Shown: one piece after another, positions 46,454 to 55,746 of the stretch
Layout of the letters: every line of letters starts with the position of its first letter
Position numbering within the stretch: the stretch's first letter is position 1
Source of the DNA: Sinorhizobium sp. A49
GTDB lineage: Bacteria; Pseudomonadota; Alphaproteobacteria; Rhizobiales; Rhizobiaceae
Assembly: GCF_002002725.1 (NCBI RefSeq)
Contig: NZ_MUNW01000039.1
Span: forward strand, 49,883-113,882
Direction of reading: 5' to 3'
DNA length: 64,000 nt
Translations under genes and position numbers: made by a program
Notes under the pieces: model-generated
Told to the model about the DNA's origin: nothing
Seen by the model: only the letters and a program-made list of their open reading frames with translations
The model's database searches: none

Positions 46454-46470
46454 TTATAATGATCGGATAA
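46454..46470. promoter_or_regulatory. Putative LysR site TTAT-N9-ATAA
   Basis: TTATAATGATCGGATAA is an inverted repeat in the divergent promoter region, 41 bases from the LysR start and about 100 bases from the binding-protein start. Confidence 0.4.
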
Positions 46471-46565
46471 TTTGATATTTGACAATCATACCCCGGTCTC
46501 GCTTCTCTGCCACCAACCAAACACGACGGATCGGGCGTTCGATCTGCTTCAAAAAGGGAACGAGA

Positions 46566-48170
46566 ATGAGAATAGCTCTGGGAACGGCCCTGCTGACTTT
46601 GGCGCTTTCAACATCGGCACATGCGGGCGTCTTGTCGGTATGTGTGGAGGGATCGCCGGAAATCTTCAATCCGCAGCTGAGTAGCAGCGGAACGACATCG
46701 AACGTGCTGGCCAACATCTACGACAATCTGGTGTCCGTGAAGGCGAACAGTTCGGACATCGAGCCTGCACTGGCCGAAAGCTGGACGATATCGGATGACG
46801 GCCGAACCTACACTTTCAGGCTGCGCAAGGGCGTGAAGTGGCAGTCCAACGATCAGTTTACCCCGACGCGGGACTTTAACGCCGATGACGTGGTGTTCAC
46901 CTTCGACCGGATGCTGAAGTTGGACCACCCTTACGCGAAGATCAGCAACGGCACGTACATCACCTTCAACACCAAGCTCGCCGATAACCTTGAAGCTGTC
47001 GCCAAGATCGATGATCACACCGTTGCCTTTACCTTGAAGGAGCCGTTGGCGCCTTTTATCGGCATCATGGCACACCAGTCTCTTGCGATTACATCGGCGG
47101 AGTATGCCGATGGCTTGATGAAAGCGGGTTCGCCCGAGACGTTCGACCGGATCCCGATCGGAACTGGACCTTTCGCCCTGCAGGCCTATCAGCAAGATGC
47201 GGTCGTTCGCCTCATGCCGTTCAAAGAAACCTGGGGTGCTGCCATCGGCGACAAGAGCCGGACACCCATGGTCGACGCGGTGGTGATGGCCATCAGTGCG
47301 GATGCTCCAGTGCGGCTCCAGCGCGCACTCGCCGGCGAGTGCCAGATTGCGCTTTACCCGAACCTTGCCGACCGCGCCCAGATCGAGAACAGCGACACGC
47401 TCGAACTTATGCAGACGCCGGTGGCGTCGACCGGGTTTATCGATTTCAACTTCCGCGACGAGAAGTTCCAGGACAAGCGGGTAAGAACCGCATTGGCCGA
47501 AGCCATCAACGTGCCGGCACTCGTCGAGACGGTCTACAACGGCATGGGCATCGCCACGGGCGCACTTATTCCTCCGGTCCTCTGGGGACATGACAGCGAA
47601 CTCCAGCCGCACCCCTATGATCCCGAAAAAGCAAAGGCGCGTCTAAAGGAAGCCGGGTATCCGGACGGCTTTTCAACGGAGATATGGGCGGTTCCGGTCT
47701 ATCGCCCCTACATGCCGAACGGGCGTCGCGCTGCAGAGATGATCCAGGCCGACTGGGCGAAGATCGGGGTAAAAGCCGAGGTCGTTAGCTTCGAATGGGG
47801 CGAGTACATCCAACGCGCCAGGGCGGGAGAAGCTCCAGTAGCCATGTTCGGAGGCATCTATGATTTTCCGGACCCGAGTCAGATCCCGAACAACTACTTC
47901 ATCTGTGATTCCGCAGGTAAGCCGAGCCCCTCAAACGTTGGCGCCTGGTGCGACAGCGAGTTCATCAGCCTGATGAACGAAGCCGGGCTCATCGAGGACA
48001 AGGAGAAGCGTATCGAACTCTACAAGAAAGCGCAGGCCCGATTTCATGAAGAGGCTCCCGCCGTCATTCTTGGCGGAGCTGATACGCTCACTGCCGTCAG
48101 CAAAACCGTTCACGGCTTCCAACCCGCCATTTTCGGAACAAGCCGCTATTCGGGCGTGACTGTCGACTAG
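46566..48170 (+). CDS. Peptide/nickel-type ABC substrate-binding protein (family 5)
   Basis: This 534-residue periplasmic receptor has the signal peptide MRIALGTALLTLALSTSAHA and the family-5 motifs ESWTISDDGRTYTFRLRKGV, FNADDVVFTFDRML and RVRTALAEAINVPALVETVY. It resembles DppA, including two cysteines in the C-terminal domain (FICDSAG, GAWCDSEF). AAGGGA before ATG 46566 supports the start. No permease genes follow; it could deliver substrate to the DppBCDF-type importer at 54808-58612. Confidence 0.9.
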   Translation: MRIALGTALLTLALSTSAHAGVLSVCVEGSPEIFNPQLSSSGTTSNVLANIYDNLVSVKANSSDIEPALAESWTISDDGRTYTFRLRKGVKWQSNDQFTPTRDFNADDVVFTFDRMLKLDHPYAKISNGTYITFNTKLADNLEAVAKIDDHTVAFTLKEPLAPFIGIMAHQSLAITSAEYADGLMKAGSPETFDRIPIGTGPFALQAYQQDAVVRLMPFKETWGAAIGDKSRTPMVDAVVMAISADAPVRLQRALAGECQIALYPNLADRAQIENSDTLELMQTPVASTGFIDFNFRDEKFQDKRVRTALAEAINVPALVETVYNGMGIATGALIPPVLWGHDSELQPHPYDPEKAKARLKEAGYPDGFSTEIWAVPVYRPYMPNGRRAAEMIQADWAKIGVKAEVVSFEWGEYIQRARAGEAPVAMFGGIYDFPDPSQIPNNYFICDSAGKPSPSNVGAWCDSEFISLMNEAGLIEDKEKRIELYKKAQARFHEEAPAVILGGADTLTAVSKTVHGFQPAIFGTSRYSGVTVD

Positions 48171-48195
48171 GTGGGTCGCACGGGCCAGCCACCTA
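48168..48195 (+). terminator. Stem-loop overlapping the stop of the 46566 gene
   Basis: TAGGTGG (including the stop codon) pairs with CCACCTA over a 14-base loop. It is weaker than the other post-receptor hairpins. Confidence 0.4.
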
Positions 48196-48212
48196 TGTGC
48201 ATTGGAGCAAAC

Positions 48213-49313
48213 ATGAAAGTGCTAATCATTGGCGCCGGCATTCTTGGCGCCAGCACCACCTATCACCTCGCGAAAAAGGGGGTCGACGTGGAAGTCGTCG
48301 ACGCCCAGCACGAGGGAAAAGCAACCCTTGCCGGCGCCGGCATCGTCTGCCCATGGGCAACCAAGCTGGAAGACGGCGACTTCTATGACATGTACGCCGG
48401 CGGCGCAGCCTATTATGCCTCCTTGGTCGACGGCCTGAAGTCGTTCAGCGAGGTAGATCTAGGATATGGCAAGGTCGGCGCGCTGGTCGTGGCCGAGGAC
48501 AGGCAGGAGTTTGAGGCGGCCGCCGAGCGCGTGGCGCGGCGCGTTGCCAATGTTCCAGAAGCCGGCACGGTCGAACATCTGAGCCCGGCTGCGGCCCGCG
48601 AGAAATTCCCGCCGCTGCGCGAAGGGATGGAAGCGATCTTCATCCCCGGGGCCGCGCGGGTCGATGCGCGGTTGCTCGCGGCCGCAATGCTGCGCGCCGC
48701 AAGCTCCCTGGGAGCGAGGGTCAGACAGGATCGCGTTTCATTGGCTTTGGAGGATGGACGCCCCGTCTGCAGGGTCAGCGACGGAACAGCGCTTCAAGCG
48801 GACGAAATCGTCGTCACGGCCGGTGCATGGGCGTCGCAGATTCTCAACCCGCTGGGCATTCAGCATTCAGTCGCACCCCAGAAGGGCCAGATCATCCATC
48901 TTCGTCTGCCCGGCGTGCAGACATCGAACTGGCCCGTGCTCCTGCCAATGGGCAGCCACTACCTGCTGGCGTTTGACGATTCCCGCGTCGTGATCGGCGC
49001 GACCCGCGAGGACAATTCCGGTTTCGACTATCGCGTGACCGCGGGTGGCGAAGCCGAAGTCCTGAACGCGGGACTGGCGATCGCCCCGGGGCTTGCGAGC
49101 GCGACACACATAGAAACCCGCATCGGCTTTCGCCCGGCGTCAAGCAACATGAAGCCCATTCTGGGCAGAGTTTCCGGTATCTCGGGTTTGACGGTCGGCA
49201 ACGGCCTCGGCGCAGCCGGCCTCACCATCGGCCCCTTCGCCGGAAAGCAACTCGCGGAACTGCTGACGGGCGCTCCGCTCGACGTCGATCTCACGCCCTA
49301 CGCCCCGGCTTAA
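48213..49313 (+). CDS. FAD-dependent oxidoreductase, DadA/glycine-oxidase-like
   Basis: This 366-residue DAO-family flavoprotein starts MKVLIIGAGILGASTTYHLA and contains TLAGAGIVCPWATKLEDGD, VTAGAWASQIL and the C-terminal VGNGLGAAGLTIGPFAGKQL. This layout fits D-amino-acid dehydrogenases or glycine oxidases, which turn D-amino acids into imino acids. It lies between a peptide-type receptor and a RidA gene, so it may oxidise a D-amino acid released from imported peptides. The substrate is inferred. Confidence 0.85.
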   Translation: MKVLIIGAGILGASTTYHLAKKGVDVEVVDAQHEGKATLAGAGIVCPWATKLEDGDFYDMYAGGAAYYASLVDGLKSFSEVDLGYGKVGALVVAEDRQEFEAAAERVARRVANVPEAGTVEHLSPAAAREKFPPLREGMEAIFIPGAARVDARLLAAAMLRAASSLGARVRQDRVSLALEDGRPVCRVSDGTALQADEIVVTAGAWASQILNPLGIQHSVAPQKGQIIHLRLPGVQTSNWPVLLPMGSHYLLAFDDSRVVIGATREDNSGFDYRVTAGGEAEVLNAGLAIAPGLASATHIETRIGFRPASSNMKPILGRVSGISGLTVGNGLGAAGLTIGPFAGKQLAELLTGAPLDVDLTPYAPA

Positions 49314-49359
49314 ATCGCCGGCCGGCATTGAAATCAACACAAATGGAAAAGGAACAATC

Positions 49360-49710
49360 ATGGTAACGCGTTACCGGAGACATCGCATCATGCATGCGGC
49401 GGTCGAACACAACGGCTTGATCTTTGTCGGAGGCCACGCAGCCACAGACATTTCCGTCGGCATGAAGGAACAGACGCAGCAGGTCTGCGCTAAGTTGGAC
49501 GGCGTGCTGGCCGAATGCGGCTCCGACAAGACCCTGCTCGTATCCGCCCGGATCTACATCACCGACATGTCGAAGAAGGAAGAAATGAACGAAGCCTGGC
49601 TCGAATGGCTCGACGATGACGACCTACCGTCGCGCGCAACCATCGGCGTCGCGGATCTCGGCGATCCGAAGAGGCTCATCGAAGTCGTGGTCGTCGCCGC
49701 CAAGAACTAG
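49360..49710 (+). CDS. RidA/YjgF family enamine/imine deaminase
   Basis: This 116-residue RidA-fold protein has R92 (LPSRATIGVADL) and E108 in place. It hydrolyses imines released by flavin oxidases. It follows the DadA-like gene by 46 bases and is clearly a paralog of 45098-45442, suggesting duplication of an oxidase-RidA unit. AAAGGA lies before its ATG. Confidence 0.9.
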   Translation: MVTRYRRHRIMHAAVEHNGLIFVGGHAATDISVGMKEQTQQVCAKLDGVLAECGSDKTLLVSARIYITDMSKKEEMNEAWLEWLDDDDLPSRATIGVADLGDPKRLIEVVVVAAKN

Positions 49711-49963
49711 CTCGAGCAGGATGGGGCCCGGCTCGACTGGGCTTCAACCAACTGATCACAAGTGTAACAGGAGGCGCCTACATTCATTAGCGATCGTTAC
49801 CTTATGCGCTCGGGGCGCAAGCCGAAAAGCTGATTGCCCTTACCGGAAATTCCTGACGATACATTATGCTATCTTCGTGGCCCAAAAAGTGAACATCGCA
49901 GCAACAAGCCGTGCGGGCTCGTGGGAGCACGATTCTGTCCGCCCCTGAGGGCGACGTCCACGC

Positions 49964-50446
49964 TTATAAGTCTGTGAACGGCAGCATTGCGCCGCCAAAC
50001 CGGCCATAGCGGGAAACTTTTCCTTCGCCCGGAAGCGGACATCCCCACTCGCGCGCTCGCGCTATACGGGCGGCAACGCGCCAAGAAGAAGCCATTGGCT
50101 CGAATTTCGCTACCGCACCAGCGCAACCGTCCGGCAACTCACATTCCCGCTTCAGGATGGCTTTTCCAGAACGATAGAGGCACATCATGAAGTTCCAGCC
50201 ATCAGAGATGTCGACGCGGTGGGGCTTGTCACCGCACGCTTCGACCGAGTCAAGACCCGTGAATGTGCCATCGCCGTTGAGTTCGACGTCGCGGTCATCG
50301 ACGACGGCCTTGTCGCTCTTCATGAACCCGTCCGAGCGACAAAGCATGATCGACCAGAAAGCGTCGCTTGGCGTCACAGTGTAGGTTACCGTGTAGCACC
50401 CCTTCACTGCGCTCTTCCGGAAAGAGGCCCCATGCTCCAGCCCCAC
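49964..50446 (-). pseudogene. DUF1214 domain protein remnant
   Basis: YTVTYTVTPSDAFWSIMLCR, SDGFMKSDKAVVDDRDVELN and VDISDGWNFMMCLYRSGKAI match the DUF1214 fold (usually ending GWNYTVRLYRPRxEIL). The N-terminal DUF1254 partner domain and the normal start are missing, and after LPDGCAGAVAKF the sequence becomes unrelated, so it is a degenerate fragment of unknown function. Confidence 0.5.
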
Positions 50447-50573
50447 GGCGATATGACGCGCCTTTTCGTTTCTCGTATTGGGCGCACAGAGCTAGAATGC
50501 TCTCTACGCCCTATTTCGGGCGGCCAAACGGAAGTGATGCCCCATCTGGAGGAAAGCCCTGCCGTATCAACAG

Positions 50574-51503
50574 CTAAGGCGAGGCTTCCTCCATTGCAGC
50601 TTGAAGCGTCGCACGCATCTCGACGGCCACTTCTTTCAAAACTGAAGTGAACTTTTCCGCAACCGTCGAGCCCGCCTTCCGGGTCGGCCACCACACGGCA
50701 AGCGCGTAGGGTACGCCGACGCTGAACCTTCTCAGAACAACGCCTTTGCCCACGTAATTCGCAGCGGTCAGCGGATTGATGATCGACACACCCACCCCCG
50801 CTGAAACCATCGAACACACGCTTGCCGCCGTCGTCGTCTCGACCGCATAGCTGCGCGACACGCCGGCGGCGAAGAAAATGTCGTCCAGCTTTCTCCGGTA
50901 AGGATCGTCCTGCGAGAAATAGACAAATGGCACATCTTCAAAGTCGGCCGGCTCGAGGACTTTCTTGACGGAAAGCGAGTGCCCGACTGGCAGGACGCAA
51001 ACGAGATCGCCGACTTCAATGCGCTGGGAGATAACCCCCTGATTTTCGAACCGCCCCTCGGTGACCCCCACATCGAATACCGTTGTCGCTATTTCGTGTT
51101 GCAGCGACAATTCTTCCAAGGAATGCAAAGAAAGATGAATGGCTGGGCGCTGCTTCAACAGCCGTTGCGCCACGCGCGGGATGATAGCCTCGGCATAGGC
51201 GGGTATGGTTGCGACCCGACAGTTCGCGGCATTGTGCGTCCGGATTGCAGACGCCGCGCGGCTGATTTCCTCCATCCCCACGAAAGCGCGGCGCACGACC
51301 TCGTGCAGGAGTAGTGCCTGATTGGTCGGCGTCAGGCGTCTGCCGAAACGCAGGAAGAGCTCGAAACCGATCCGCTGCTCCATGTCGCGCAGCTCGCGGC
51401 TGATCGTCGGCTGCGACGTCCCCAACGCCGCCGCCGCCGCGGTCATGCTCTTGTTGATCATGATGGCGTTGAAAATTTCCAGTTGCCGTTGATTGAGGCG
51501 CAT
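50574..51503 (-). CDS. LysR family transcriptional regulator
   Basis: This 309-residue regulator has the helix-turn-helix MTAAAAALGTSQPTISREL (about residues 19-37) and an effector domain (CRVATIPAYAEAIIPRVAQR). It is divergent from the DAP decarboxylase and dipeptide-importer operon and is probably its activator. The ATG at 51503 (MRLNQRQLEIFNA) is typical of the family. Confidence 0.88.
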   Translation of the reverse strand: MRLNQRQLEIFNAIMINKSMTAAAAALGTSQPTISRELRDMEQRIGFELFLRFGRRLTPTNQALLLHEVVRRAFVGMEEISRAASAIRTHNAANCRVATIPAYAEAIIPRVAQRLLKQRPAIHLSLHSLEELSLQHEIATTVFDVGVTEGRFENQGVISQRIEVGDLVCVLPVGHSLSVKKVLEPADFEDVPFVYFSQDDPYRRKLDDIFFAAGVSRSYAVETTTAASVCSMVSAGVGVSIINPLTAANYVGKGVVLRRFSVGVPYALAVWWPTRKAGSTVAEKFTSVLKEVAVEMRATLQAAMEEASP

Positions 51504-51556
51504 GGGTCAGCCTTATTTTTCCACCGACAGAAGTGTCTGAAACGAAAGCCTCAGCA

Positions 51557-51571
51557 TATCAAATCTGCATA
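51557..51571. promoter_or_regulatory. Putative LysR site TAT-N9-ATA
   Basis: TATCAAATCTGCATA is a T-N11-A-type dyad, 54 bases from the LysR start and 100 bases from the decarboxylase start. Confidence 0.35.
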
Positions 51572-51670
51572 AGACCGACGAAGCAATTATTTCCCAATGA
51601 CTGAGGCATCTGAAATTATACGCCCGTTCAACAGCGCCGGGTCGCCATCGTGAGGGGCAAGTTAGAATCC

Positions 51671-53008
51671 ATGGAGACGCAGGGAAAAAAGGGCCGAGGC
51701 TGGCTCTCGTATCGAGCAGGCGATCTCCATGTCGAGGATGTGTCCTTGAGCAAGGTAGCAGAGGCCATGCCCACTCCCTTTTACTGCTATTCAGCCAACG
51801 CGATCCGCGCTTCCTATATGGAGCTGTCTGCAGCGGTCGGTAAGATCGGTGTTTCCATCTGTTTCGCTGTAAAGGCGAATAGCAACATCTCCGTGCTCAG
51901 GCTACTCAGCGAGCTCGGTTGCGGCATGGACATCGTTTCGGGAGGGGAACTGGAGCGCGCGCTTGCTGCAGGTGTTCCAGCATCGAAAATCATCTTCTCC
52001 GGCGTCGGAAAGACCCGCGCCGAAATCGCTCGCGCCCTTAAGGCGGGCATCCACCAGATCAACGTCGAGTCAGCGGCGGAGATCGCCGCCGTGGCCGAGG
52101 TAGCCCGCGCCATTGGCAAGCGCGCGCCCATCGCAATCCGCGCCAATCCCGATGTCGATGCGAACACGCACGCGAAGATCACAACGGCGACGAAGGAAAG
52201 CAAGTTCGGGATCGCGATCGGCGACGTGGCCGACATCTACGCTGAGGCCGCTGCGCTGCCTGAACTGGAGGCGCTGGGCGTCGCCGTTCACATCGGATCG
52301 CAAATCCAGGACATGGCGCCGTTCCGCCGTGCGTTCACGGCGATGGCCGACCTGGTGACGTCCATGCGCGCCCGGGGCCTTGTCGTCCCGCGCCTCGATC
52401 GCGGTGGCGGCATCGGCATTGCTGACGACGGCAACGCTGGTCCAGACATCGACGCGTATGCCAACATCATCCATGAGACCGTCGGCCATCTTGGCTGTCA
52501 GGTAACTGTCGAGCCGGGTCGGTGGCTGGTCGGCAGGGCGGGATTGCTCGTCACTGAGCTGCTTTATCTGAAAGACATGGCTAACGGCCCCATGGGAATT
52601 GTTGATGCCGGGATGAACGATCTTATGCGTCCGGCACTATATGACGCACACCACCCTGTTCTTCCCCTTCGCGAGCCGGCTTCGAGCGAGACGGCACCGA
52701 CCTATAACCTCGTCGGCCCGATTTGCGAGAGCTCCGACAAGTTCGGATCCTACGAAGGGCTTGGCAAACTCAACGCGGGTGATCTGCTCGCCTTTGATTG
52801 CGGCGGGGCGTATGGTGCATCGATGGCATCGACATACAACTCCCGCGATCTCGTCGCGGAGGTGCTTGTGCAAGGTGACCGCTTCAGAACCGTCCGCCGT
52901 AGACAAGATATCGCCGAGATGCTGAAGCTGGAGCAGGCAGGGGAATGGCAGGTTCCTGCCCCGTCGGAGCGGGCACTGGAGCCTGTGATCGCACTCGGAT
53001 CAAGTTGA
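51671..53008 (+). CDS. lysA: Diaminopimelate decarboxylase-like PLP enzyme (LysA family)
   Basis: This 445-residue fold-III decarboxylase has the PLP lysine K68 (CFAVKANSN), the glycine loop GGGIGIADDG, EPGRWLVG for phosphate and substrate contacts, and CESSDKFG, the DAP-decarboxylase form of the active-site loop. LysA converts meso-diaminopimelate to L-lysine. It leads an operon-like array with a dipeptide importer, a YkuD protein and a D-aminopeptidase, so it is probably an accessory copy for using imported meso-DAP, not the biosynthetic one. A GTG at 51650 is an alternative start. Confidence 0.83.
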   Translation: METQGKKGRGWLSYRAGDLHVEDVSLSKVAEAMPTPFYCYSANAIRASYMELSAAVGKIGVSICFAVKANSNISVLRLLSELGCGMDIVSGGELERALAAGVPASKIIFSGVGKTRAEIARALKAGIHQINVESAAEIAAVAEVARAIGKRAPIAIRANPDVDANTHAKITTATKESKFGIAIGDVADIYAEAAALPELEALGVAVHIGSQIQDMAPFRRAFTAMADLVTSMRARGLVVPRLDRGGGIGIADDGNAGPDIDAYANIIHETVGHLGCQVTVEPGRWLVGRAGLLVTELLYLKDMANGPMGIVDAGMNDLMRPALYDAHHPVLPLREPASSETAPTYNLVGPICESSDKFGSYEGLGKLNAGDLLAFDCGGAYGASMASTYNSRDLVAEVLVQGDRFRTVRRRQDIAEMLKLEQAGEWQVPAPSERALEPVIALGSS

Positions 53009-53104
53009 ACTGGACACCAGTCCGGCAAGAAAACAGCCGGGAAAGCGCGTCGCGATTGTCGCGCCCGCCGACCCGGATGGGGAACTAAAAAGAAGGGAAG
53101 AAAA

Positions 53105-54691
53105 ATGCTCAATAAGGTCAAATTCCTAATGGCGACGGGGCTTGTAACGATTGCCCTGGCCTCCAACAGCCTTGCGGCCGACCACGTGCTTCGGATCGCC
53201 TACCAGGAGGATCCAAAGACAGTCGACGTGCAGATGACGCAGGACTTCTATACGCTGCCGCTGAACGTCTACGATCGCCTCGTGGAAGCGGAAACAAGCG
53301 GTCCTGGTCAGACCCAGCTGGTGCCCGGCCTCGCCGAGCGCTGGGACGTTTCCGACGATGGCAAGACTTACACCTTCCATCTGCGCCAGGGTGTTCTCTT
53401 CCACAATGGCGAGGAACTGACGGCAGACGACGTGGTCTACACATTCGACCGCATGCTTGATCCCAAGACCAAGGCGCTCAGCACCGACATTCTCAATTTC
53501 GTCGATGGAGCGACCGAACGTCTGGAAGGAACCACGACCTCGGTTCCCGGCTTGCAGGCCGTAGACAAATATACGGTCAAAGTCGTCCTTAAGGAGCCCT
53601 ACGCTGCCTTTGTCGCGCTGCTCGCCAGCCCGGGTGCCTCGATCTACAATCGGAAATTTACCGAACCGCTCGGCGACCAGTACGGTCTGACGCCTGAGAC
53701 GACCAATGGCACTGGCCCGTTTGTCCTGAAGGAATACAACCTCAACGACAACCAGATCCTCGCAGCCAATGAAAAGTATTTCAAGGGCCGCCCGAAGCTC
53801 GACGAGATCATCATCCGCGTTGTTGCGGACTCCGAAACGCTCAGGCTTCTCTTCGAATCTGGTGAGTTGGATGTTTTCGACATCGACTATGCACCTACCC
53901 AGCTCCCCTACTTCATCGGTAGCGATCAGTGGAAGGACCAGGTTCGGTCTGGCCCCCGCGTCGGCATGTACTACTACCATATCAACCAGGCACTGAAGCC
54001 CTTCGATGACGTTCGCGTCCGCAAGGCGTTCCAGATGGCGATCAATCGTGATGAAATTCTCCAGAAGAATTTCTATGGGAAGGGTGCGATCGAGAATGGC
54101 GTAATCCCGCGCGGCATCAGTTGCTACACCGCTGCCACGCCAATCGAATACAACCCGGCAAAGGCGAAAGCGCTTCTTGCAGAGGCGGGTTACCCCGACG
54201 GTGTGGACATCAACCTCACGCAGGTCAGCAGTTGGTCCTCGAAATGGTCCGACATGAACCAGATCATCCAGGCCCAGATCAAGGAAGCCGGTTTCAACGC
54301 CCAGATCAAGACCATGGATGAGTCGGCCTACTTCGCCAGCCGCAAGGCCGGCACTGTCGACAACTACACGCAAAACTGGTCCGCTGACTTCAACGATCCG
54401 GACAACTTCTTCTACACGTTCTTCAGCAAGAGCGGCACGGCGGTTCGCGGTTACAACAACAACGACGAGGAAGTCTTCGCAGCACTCGACAAGGCCCGCT
54501 CGATGACCAATGCCGAGGAGCGCTGCGCGCTCTATCAGAAGATGACGGATCGGATCGTGCAGGAAGACGCAGCCTGGGTACCGATGTTCAGCCTCGACCA
54601 CGCCTATGTGGTGCAGCCGCGGGTCAAAAACTTCGTGGTGCCGTGGAACGGGTGGAGCGACATGAGCTACTACAAGATGGAAGTCGAATAG
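53105..54691 (+). CDS. Dipeptide-type ABC substrate-binding protein (DppA family)
   Basis: This 528-residue family-5 receptor has the signal peptide VKFLMATGLVTIALASNSLA and the motifs AERWDVSDDGKTYTFHLRQG, TADDVVYTFDRMLDP and VRVRKAFQMAINRDEILQKN. It presents short peptides to the DppBC pore encoded next. GAAGGGAAG lies before ATG 53105. Because D-peptide and DAP enzymes flank it, peptides with D-residues or meso-DAP are the likely cargo. Confidence 0.92.
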   Translation: MLNKVKFLMATGLVTIALASNSLAADHVLRIAYQEDPKTVDVQMTQDFYTLPLNVYDRLVEAETSGPGQTQLVPGLAERWDVSDDGKTYTFHLRQGVLFHNGEELTADDVVYTFDRMLDPKTKALSTDILNFVDGATERLEGTTTSVPGLQAVDKYTVKVVLKEPYAAFVALLASPGASIYNRKFTEPLGDQYGLTPETTNGTGPFVLKEYNLNDNQILAANEKYFKGRPKLDEIIIRVVADSETLRLLFESGELDVFDIDYAPTQLPYFIGSDQWKDQVRSGPRVGMYYYHINQALKPFDDVRVRKAFQMAINRDEILQKNFYGKGAIENGVIPRGISCYTAATPIEYNPAKAKALLAEAGYPDGVDINLTQVSSWSSKWSDMNQIIQAQIKEAGFNAQIKTMDESAYFASRKAGTVDNYTQNWSADFNDPDNFFYTFFSKSGTAVRGYNNNDEEVFAALDKARSMTNAEERCALYQKMTDRIVQEDAAWVPMFSLDHAYVVQPRVKNFVVPWNGWSDMSYYKMEVE

Positions 54692-54705
54692 GACGTTTCT
54701 GTTTG

Positions 54706-54731
54706 GCGGGCGCTGGCTTCCCAGCGCCCGC
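54706..54731 (+). terminator. Stem-loop after the dipeptide receptor gene
   Basis: GCGGGCGCTGG and CCAGCGCCCGC form a perfect 11-bp stem with a CTTC loop. It lies between the receptor and the first permease gene. Confidence 0.65.
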
Positions 54732-54807
54732 ACGCCCGTCCCTTCTCTTGTAGGACCAACCACCGCGCGCTTTCATTGCCGCGAGGCTGAGTGAAAGATT
54801 ACTTTCG

Positions 54808-55746
54808 ATGCTGACTTTCGTGATAAAGCGTATCGTGATTTCGATCCCTGTTTTGATCGGCATCACGGCGCTGCTTTTCATCATGCTCAACGTGATTCCC
54901 GGCGACCCTATCGCGCTGCTGATGAAGGAACATGCGAGCGCAGACGTTATCGAACGCGTCCGTTCCCAGATGCACCTCGATGATCCGCTCATCACACGGT
55001 ATTTCAGGTTTCTCTTTGCCGCCCTTCAGGGTGATCTCGGTGTTTCGATCAAGCTCAATCGAGACGTGACGACGCTGATCCTCAACGCCTTCCCCAACAC
55101 ACTTATCCTCACCATCTGCGCGGCGCTCGTTTCCTGGGTAATAGGCATCCCCGTCGGCGTGCTGTCGGCGGTGCGACGCGACTCTCTAGTCGACCATCTC
55201 TTCATGGGCTTTTCGCTGGTGGGCGTTTCCATGCCGATATTCTGGTCGGCCCTGCTGATGCAGTACGTCTTCGCCCTGAAGCTGAAGTGGCTGCCCGTGT
55301 CAGGGTTCTACGGCTACCAGTACGTGATCATGCCAGCTATTGTTCTCGGCTGGAGCTCCGCCGGTGTCATCGCCCGTCTGACACGTTCCAGCCTTTTGGA
55401 AGTGATGCGCCATGACTACATCCGCACCGCCCGCGCCAAGGGCCTTCGCGAGCTTTTGGTCATTCGGAGGCATGCGCTTAAAAACGCGCTCATCCCCGTC
55501 GTCACCATCATGGCGATCCAGGTCGCCGGATTGCTTTCTGGTGCAGTCATCACCGAGGCGATTTTCGGTATCCCAGGTGTAGGCCGCATCTCAGTCAATG
55601 CCATACAGGCGCGCGACATGCCGCTTCTGCAGGGCTCGGTACTATTTGCAACCGTACTTGTCATTCTGGGCAATCTCGTTGCCGATATTCTTTATTCCGT
55701 CCTCGACCCCCGCATTCGCAATGAGATGAAGGGGGGCTCGAAATGA
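54808..55746 (+). CDS. dppB: Dipeptide ABC transporter permease (DppB)
   Basis: This 312-residue permease has a first helix VIKRIVISIPVLIGITALLF, NVIPGDPIALLMKEHAS (typical of DppB), LVGVSMPIFWSALLM and the EAA loop YIRTARAKGLRELLVIRRHA. It has six membrane segments. Its stop overlaps the dppC start as ATGA. Confidence 0.93.
   Translation: MLTFVIKRIVISIPVLIGITALLFIMLNVIPGDPIALLMKEHASADVIERVRSQMHLDDPLITRYFRFLFAALQGDLGVSIKLNRDVTTLILNAFPNTLILTICAALVSWVIGIPVGVLSAVRRDSLVDHLFMGFSLVGVSMPIFWSALLMQYVFALKLKWLPVSGFYGYQYVIMPAIVLGWSSAGVIARLTRSSLLEVMRHDYIRTARAKGLRELLVIRRHALKNALIPVVTIMAIQVAGLLSGAVITEAIFGIPGVGRISVNAIQARDMPLLQGSVLFATVLVILGNLVADILYSVLDPRIRNEMKGGSK

Noticed and set aside
53126..54763. A 545-codon minus-strand frame
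   Set aside because: It is antisense to the dipeptide receptor, which has a signal peptide and family-5 motifs; the antisense frame has none.
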